Shown: positions 60,318 to 64,000 of the stretch, one piece after another | Numbering within the stretch: position 1 is the first letter of the stretch | How the letters are laid out: each line of letters begins with the position of its first letter | Assembly: GCF_017368455.1 (NCBI RefSeq) | Contig: NZ_JAFNJU010000006.1 | Location: 169,043 to 233,042 of the forward strand | DNA from: Proteiniclasticum aestuarii | GTDB taxonomy: Bacteria > Bacillota > Clostridia > Clostridiales > Clostridiaceae | Length of the DNA: 64,000 nucleotides | Direction: 5' to 3' | Translations under genes and position numbers: made by a program | Notes under the pieces: generated by a model | Told to the model about the DNA's origin: nothing | Databases searched by the model: none | The model's input: only the letters and a program-made list of their open reading frames with translations

Positions 60318-62063
60318 ATGAAAGAAGTAGAAGTTATAAAACCTAAAAAGAATAAATTTGACCGAGCATCGGGCAAAGAACTTTCAAAAATAAGAGTTGC
60401 CCCATATTGTAGAGTCAGTACTGATTCTGCTGAGCAGATGGCTAGTTATGATTCTCAAGTAGCCTATTATGAGCAGAAAATCAAAGAAAACCCTAATTGG
60501 GAATTGGCAAAAATATATTCTGATGCCGGGATTAGTGGTACGAATATAGATAAACGCCTTGGCTTTCAAGAAATGATTCGGGATGCCATGGCTGGTGAAT
60601 TTGATCTTGTTATTACCAAGAGTATCTCAAGGTTTGGTAGAAATACAAAGGATGTACTGGAATATACTAGACTACTTAAAAAACATAATGTTGCGGTATT
60701 ATTTGAAAAAGAAAATATTAATACCTTCTCTATGCAAGGTGAAGTTGCCATGACTGTTCTAACTTCAATAGCCCAACAAGAAAGTGAAAGTATTTCAACC
60801 AATGTCAAGATGGGTCTAAAGATGAAAATGAAGCGTGGCGAACTGGTTGGTTTTCAAGGCTGTTTAGGCTATGACTACGACAAAGAAACCAAAGAGCTTA
60901 TCATCAATGAAGAAGAAGCTGAAGTTGTACGATTTATCTTTGATGCTTATAATCAAGGTAAGGGTGCTAGGCTTATTGGTAATGAACTAAAAGTAAAAGG
61001 CTATAAAACAAAAAGAGGCAGTACCAATTGGCCGGATAGTACCATTAGGGGCATATTAAAGAATGAAAAATACATGGGTGATTTACTCCTAGGGAAGACC
61101 TTTACCGTTGATCCAATTACTAAGCAGCGCCTTGACAATATGGGTGAAGAAGAAAAGTATTACATCAAAGACCACCATGAACCCATTGTCAGTAAAGAGA
61201 CCTTTGAAAAAGCTCAAGCCATAAGAAATAAACGTAATTGCAACATGGAAAAAGGACGGTTAAAGCGTTATAGCAGACAGTATACTTTCAGCAGTAAAAT
61301 CGAGTGTGGCTTTTGCGAAACTACTGTTGGCAGAAGAGCATGGAACTCAGGCACCAAGAATAAAAAAGTTGTGTGGCACTGTATCAAATCCAGTAAGCAT
61401 GGTAAGAAACATTGTCCTGATAGCAAGGGTATACATGAAGCTGTTATTGAAGAAGCCTTTGTCAAAGTTTTTAATGAAATGTGCCAGCATAACAGAGTGA
61501 TCATAGAAGAGTTTATATCAACCATTGAAAACACATTAAGTGAAAGTACCAGTAAAAAAGAGCTAACAACACTTAATAAAGAACTGAATAGGGTGGAAGA
61601 AAAAATCAAGAAGTTAATTGATCTTCATCTTGATGGTGCAATTGACCGAGAAAATTATGATAACAAGCTTCTTGAACTTAATATGGATAAAGAACGATTG
61701 ATCAAAGAAACCAATGAACTTTCATTAACTGCTAGTGAAGAAAAAGAAATGAAAACAAGGCTTAAAAGCTTTAGGAAGTACTTTGATGCCAATAAGCCTC
61801 TTAAGACGTTTAATGCTGATGTCTTTGAATCTATTGTTGAGAAGATTATACTTGGGGGGATTGATGATAAAGGTCAAAAAGATCCTCATCAATTAACTTT
61901 TGTATTTAAAACTGGACCAAAATCGACGATTACTATGGGCAAAGAACCATATTCCCAATTATCACCCGACACACGTGGAGACTGTCGTACGGCTGGAAAG
62001 AAAATAGGTCAAAAGAACCCTGGAATGAGCTTTCGGAGCTGTTTCCAGGGTTTCTTATTTTGA
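60318..62063 (+). CDS. Large serine recombinase (integrase/excisionase of the island)
   Basis: A 581-aa serine recombinase. The N-terminal resolvase domain has the nucleophile in YCRVSTD (Ser34) and the Arg-rich SRFGRNTKDVLEY. The recombinase domain (about residues 180-290: GYDYDKETKELIINEEEAEVVRFIF) is followed by a zinc ribbon with CGFC and WHCI cysteines, and a coiled coil (about 400-480). Residues 1-555 come from the island; the final 26, after SPDTRGD, are read from displaced host rlmD and its terminator. In a circular form the frame would instead continue for 48 other codons. It catalyses insertion at and excision from rlmD. Confidence 0.92.
   Translation: MKEVEVIKPKKNKFDRASGKELSKIRVAPYCRVSTDSAEQMASYDSQVAYYEQKIKENPNWELAKIYSDAGISGTNIDKRLGFQEMIRDAMAGEFDLVITKSISRFGRNTKDVLEYTRLLKKHNVAVLFEKENINTFSMQGEVAMTVLTSIAQQESESISTNVKMGLKMKMKRGELVGFQGCLGYDYDKETKELIINEEEAEVVRFIFDAYNQGKGARLIGNELKVKGYKTKRGSTNWPDSTIRGILKNEKYMGDLLLGKTFTVDPITKQRLDNMGEEEKYYIKDHHEPIVSKETFEKAQAIRNKRNCNMEKGRLKRYSRQYTFSSKIECGFCETTVGRRAWNSGTKNKKVVWHCIKSSKHGKKHCPDSKGIHEAVIEEAFVKVFNEMCQHNRVIIEEFISTIENTLSESTSKKELTTLNKELNRVEEKIKKLIDLHLDGAIDRENYDNKLLELNMDKERLIKETNELSLTASEEKEMKTRLKSFRKYFDANKPLKTFNADVFESIVEKIILGGIDDKGQKDPHQLTFVFKTGPKSTITMGKEPYSQLSPDTRGDCRTAGKKIGQKNPGMSFRSCFQGFLF
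61970..61982 (+). other. attR: right attachment site of the island
   Basis: CACACGTGGAGAC pairs with attL at 45209-45221 (one mismatch). Directly after it, in the RlmD frame, comes the displaced host 3' end. Confidence 0.85.
61972..62007 (+). pseudogene. Displaced native 3' end of rlmD
   Basis: Read from CAC at 61972 the sequence encodes HVETVVRLERK and TAG. This aligns with the present RlmD end, HVETIVALYKKD, and with the usual end of the family. It is the original host terminus separated from its gene by insertion. It overlaps the recombinase frame in another phase. Confidence 0.88.
62012..62060 (+). terminator. Original rlmD terminator, now after the recombinase gene
   Basis: AACCCTGGAA pairs perfectly with TTCCAGGGTT, with an inner AGCT/AGCT stem, followed by TCTTATTTT. 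The recombinase frame runs through it. Confidence 0.85.
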
Positions 62064-62228
62064 TGACTAAACTATAAATTTAATCTAAAATTGTGTACTC
62101 TAGGTTTAGGGTGTATTGAGAAATAGAATGATTGATTTATGCGGGTAAGTGTTTTGATTAATAGTTGAACCTTTTACAAAATTAATGAGTCAAAATCTTG
62201 CAATTTTATGTAGTAATGAGATTGAGCA

Positions 62229-62254
62229 AATGTTTGGTCCAGTGACCAAACATT
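62229..62254. promoter_or_regulatory. Inverted-repeat operator of the abiE genes
   Basis: AATGTTTGGTC and its complement flank a CAGT loop (11-4-11). It lies 18 bp upstream of the abiE -35. AbiEi antitoxins are known to repress through inverted repeats at this position. Confidence 0.75.
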
Positions 62255-62271
62255 CAAACTTAGCGAGACTC

Positions 62272-62300
62272 TTTACAAACGTTCTTTAAATAGATATAAT
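62272..62300 (+). promoter_or_regulatory. abiE promoter
   Basis: TTTACA (62272-62277), a 17-bp spacer and TATAAT (62295-62300), with the start codon 35 bp downstream. Confidence 0.8.
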
Positions 62301-62334
62301 TTAAGCACGAAAGTAATAAAGGTCAGGTGATAGA

Positions 62335-62934
62335 ATGGATGATAAATACTTAATCATCAAGAGTATAGCTGAAAACTCAGATGGGATTGTTACAACGAAG
62401 CAGATTGAAGATGCAGGTCTTAATAGAACAATCATAAAGAATTATGTCAATCAAGATTTGCTTGTCAGAGAATCTCAAGGAATTTATACTCTATCCTCAA
62501 CATTAGTGGATGAGTACAAGCTCCTTCAAATGCGCAGTGAGAAAATGGTGTTCTCCTATGGTACAGCCCTATACTTACATGGTATGTCTGATCGTGTACC
62601 ACGTCTGTTGGATGTAACTATACCGCAAGGCTATAATGTGTCGAGAATCAAGAAAGATCATCCTGAAGTAAGGTTTCATTATGTAAGACATGAGTGGTGG
62701 GAAGTAGGTTTAACAAAAATACATACACCTATGGGGGCAGAAGTGATTTTATATGATAAAGAACGCTGCATATGTGACCTGATAAATCACAAAAAACATA
62801 TTGATATGCAACTATATACACAAGCAATAAAGGAATATTTTAAAAGCAGTGCTGATGTGAGAAAAGTTTTGAAATACGGTAACATTTTTGGTATAGAAGA
62901 AAAAATCAGAACCTATATGGAGGTGCTCACTTGA
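62335..62934 (+). CDS. abiEi: AbiEi antitoxin
   Basis: A 199-aa protein of the AbiEi type: an N-terminal winged helix (EDAGLNRTIIKNYVNQDLLVRESQGIYTL) that binds the promoter repeats, followed by the C-terminal antitoxin domain (MVFSYGTALYLHGMSDRVPRLLDVTIPQGYN, and YDKERCICDLINHKKHIDMQLYTQAIKEYF). It neutralises AbiEii and represses the operon. The stop codon overlaps the TTG start of the toxin gene. It stands beyond the right end of the rlmD island, so it belongs to host or to a further element. Confidence 0.92.
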   Translation: MDDKYLIIKSIAENSDGIVTTKQIEDAGLNRTIIKNYVNQDLLVRESQGIYTLSSTLVDEYKLLQMRSEKMVFSYGTALYLHGMSDRVPRLLDVTIPQGYNVSRIKKDHPEVRFHYVRHEWWEVGLTKIHTPMGAEVILYDKERCICDLINHKKHIDMQLYTQAIKEYFKSSADVRKVLKYGNIFGIEEKIRTYMEVLT

Positions 62935-63800
62935 GAAATCCGGAACAGCTAAAAGGAGTTATACGGAATATTGCAAAAGATAAAAATCTTAAACCGCATG
63001 AAGTCTTACAGATGTATTTGTTTGAAAGAATCCTAGAAAGATTATCTTTATCAAGTTACAGAAATAATTTCATATTAAAAGGTGGTCTGTTAATAGCTTC
63101 AATGATTGGTGTTGAGAGCAGAAGCACACTAGATATGGATACAACTGTGAAAAATATCTTGATGGATGATTTTGTCATTCGCGAGGCAGTTCAAGAACTG
63201 ATACAAATTGACATTGAAGATGGGATAGAGTTCATGTATGAAAAAATGGAACCCATACGAGAAGATGATGAGTATAAAAATTTTCGAGTTCACTTGAAGG
63301 CAGTCTACGGTAAAATTGTTGCCCCTATGAAAATTGATATAACAACAGGAGAAATCATTACGCCATCAGCTATAGAGTATTCTTTCCGTTTGATGCTAGA
63401 GGATCGTGAAATACGTGTAATGGCTTATAATCTTGAGACAATACTAGCCGAGAAGTATGAAACTATTATTCGCAGAAATATTGGAACAACAAGGGTTAGA
63501 GATTATTATGACTTATACATGCTGTACAGGAGTAGAATATCAGAAATTAGTCGAAATGATTTTATTGATGCAGTAGGGAACACAGCCAAGCAGAGAGGGT
63601 CATTGGAACTGCTCGCAGACTGGCAAGAAATTTGTGAGGATATTAAAAAAGAAAAAACTCTAGAAATGCTTTGGATAAATTATCAAAAAGAAAATAATTA
63701 TGCAGCTGATATTAGTTTTGAAGAAGTGACCAATAATATTCAGGAAGTTGCTCAATATCTAAATAATAATGATCAGTTACAAACAGAAGATAGACTATAA
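62931..63800 (+). CDS. abiEii: AbiEii toxin (nucleotidyltransferase)
   Basis: A 289-aa nucleotidyltransferase toxin of the AbiEii/DUF1814 family. The active-site region is FILKGGLLIASM, then RSTLDMDTTVKN with the catalytic Asp pair, and a downstream VHLKAVYGKIVAPMKIDITTGE. The later KYETIIRRNIGTTRVRDYYDLYML, with its Lys and Arg-Asp motif, is typical. AbiEii halts growth on phage infection; related enzymes add nucleotides to tRNA. The TTG start overlaps the antitoxin stop (TTGA), with GGAGG before it, giving coupled synthesis. Confidence 0.93.
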   Translation: MRNPEQLKGVIRNIAKDKNLKPHEVLQMYLFERILERLSLSSYRNNFILKGGLLIASMIGVESRSTLDMDTTVKNILMDDFVIREAVQELIQIDIEDGIEFMYEKMEPIREDDEYKNFRVHLKAVYGKIVAPMKIDITTGEIITPSAIEYSFRLMLEDREIRVMAYNLETILAEKYETIIRRNIGTTRVRDYYDLYMLYRSRISEISRNDFIDAVGNTAKQRGSLELLADWQEICEDIKKEKTLEMLWINYQKENNYAADISFEEVTNNIQEVAQYLNNNDQLQTEDRL

Positions 63801-63926
63801 GAATATACCTGAAGCAGAACGTATTGTATTATGTTTAATTATATTATGGTTCTTGGTACTTCACCATATCTTTTGACCGTGTCAATTTACTGTTGGTTAA
63901 TATTTAGAAAATAGACACCGTGATAA

Positions 63927-64000
63927 TCACGCTGTTCTCAGTTTCTTAAGAAGCTTGAACATGTTGGTTCGTTTACCATATCGAGTATGGTGATATTGCT
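63927..64000 (-). CDS. C-terminal end of an unidentified minus-strand protein, possibly a transposase
   Basis: The minus strand reads open from the window edge and ends in TGA at 63929-63927, giving QYHHTRYGKRTNMFKLLKKL and three more residues. The basic, aromatic tail resembles the ends of some insertion-sequence transposases, but 23 residues are too few to decide. Sequence between 63801 and 63926 holds no other gene. Only a view of the next bases can settle what this is. Confidence 0.35.
   Translation of the reverse strand, partial: QYHHTRYGKRTNMFKLLKKLRTA

Noticed and set aside
45209..61982. tRNA gene as the integration target
   Set aside because: No tRNA-like sequence lies at either end; the target is clearly the rlmD 3' end.
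60318..62063. Frameshift or degeneration at the end of the recombinase gene
   Set aside because: The odd C-terminal residues are explained by read-through into displaced rlmD at attR, not by mutation.

Overview
The window looks like a chromosomal segment of a Gram-positive anaerobe or facultative anaerobe of the Bacillota, most probably Clostridia. The signs are strong AGGAGG-type ribosome binding sites, frequent TTG starts, lipoprotein TRAP solute receptors, lactose/cellobiose-type PTS proteins and an LCP/CpsD/CpsB/VanY envelope gene set. I cannot name the species. No rRNA or tRNA gene and no CRISPR array was seen.

Positions 1-45249 are host chromosome of moderate GC, given over to carbohydrate and sugar-acid use. 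(i) 1-5068: a sugar ABC importer (receptor end, double ATPase, permease) with a Gfo/Idh dehydrogenase and a sugar isomerase/epimerase. (ii) 5238-14281: a peptidoglycan-sugar salvage cluster with a MurR/RpiR regulator, MurQ, a split Lac-family PTS (IIA, IIB, IIC), AnmK, a GH4 glycosidase, MupG and a GlcNAc-type kinase. Matching palindromes lie in front of murR and murQ. (iii) 14558-30787: a hexuronate and sugar-acid region with UxaC, two GntR regulators, two complete TRAP transporters, a zinc dehydrogenase, UxaE, UxaB and UxaA. Each GntR gene appears to have its own GTATAC-centred operator. UxaE should let glucuronate and galacturonate share the tagaturonate/altronate branch. (iv) 31003-45249: small unknowns, an LCP protein, two LacI regulators, an orphan CpsD/CpsB pair, an SH3-VanY peptidase, Hsp20, CutC, a small transaldolase, a SixA-like phosphatase, a TauE/SafE permease and the 23S rRNA methyltransferase RlmD.

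From about 45211 to 61972 an A+T-rich island of about 16.8 kb sits in the 3' end of rlmD. The left end supplies a substitute C-terminus that completes rlmD. The displaced native end (HVETVVRLERK, stop, then a strong terminator) survives at the right junction inside the reading frame of the island's large serine recombinase. The island carries a small HTH regulator with a palindromic operator, and a defence block: type I hsdM-hsdS, a TrlF-like PHP/ABC-ATPase with a small partner, hsdR, an unknown membrane-anchored protein and an Mrr-type nuclease. A replication/mobilisation-like block follows: four tandem hairpin repeats, a RepA-like ATPase, a coiled-coil/HTH protein, an oriT-like hairpin cluster and a MobC-like protein. 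No relaxase is visible. A RhuM-family protein and the recombinase end the island.

Beyond the right junction lie an AbiEi/AbiEii toxin-antitoxin pair with its own promoter and inverted-repeat operator, and the C-terminal end of a minus-strand frame running off the window. The right flank is therefore probably further accessory DNA.
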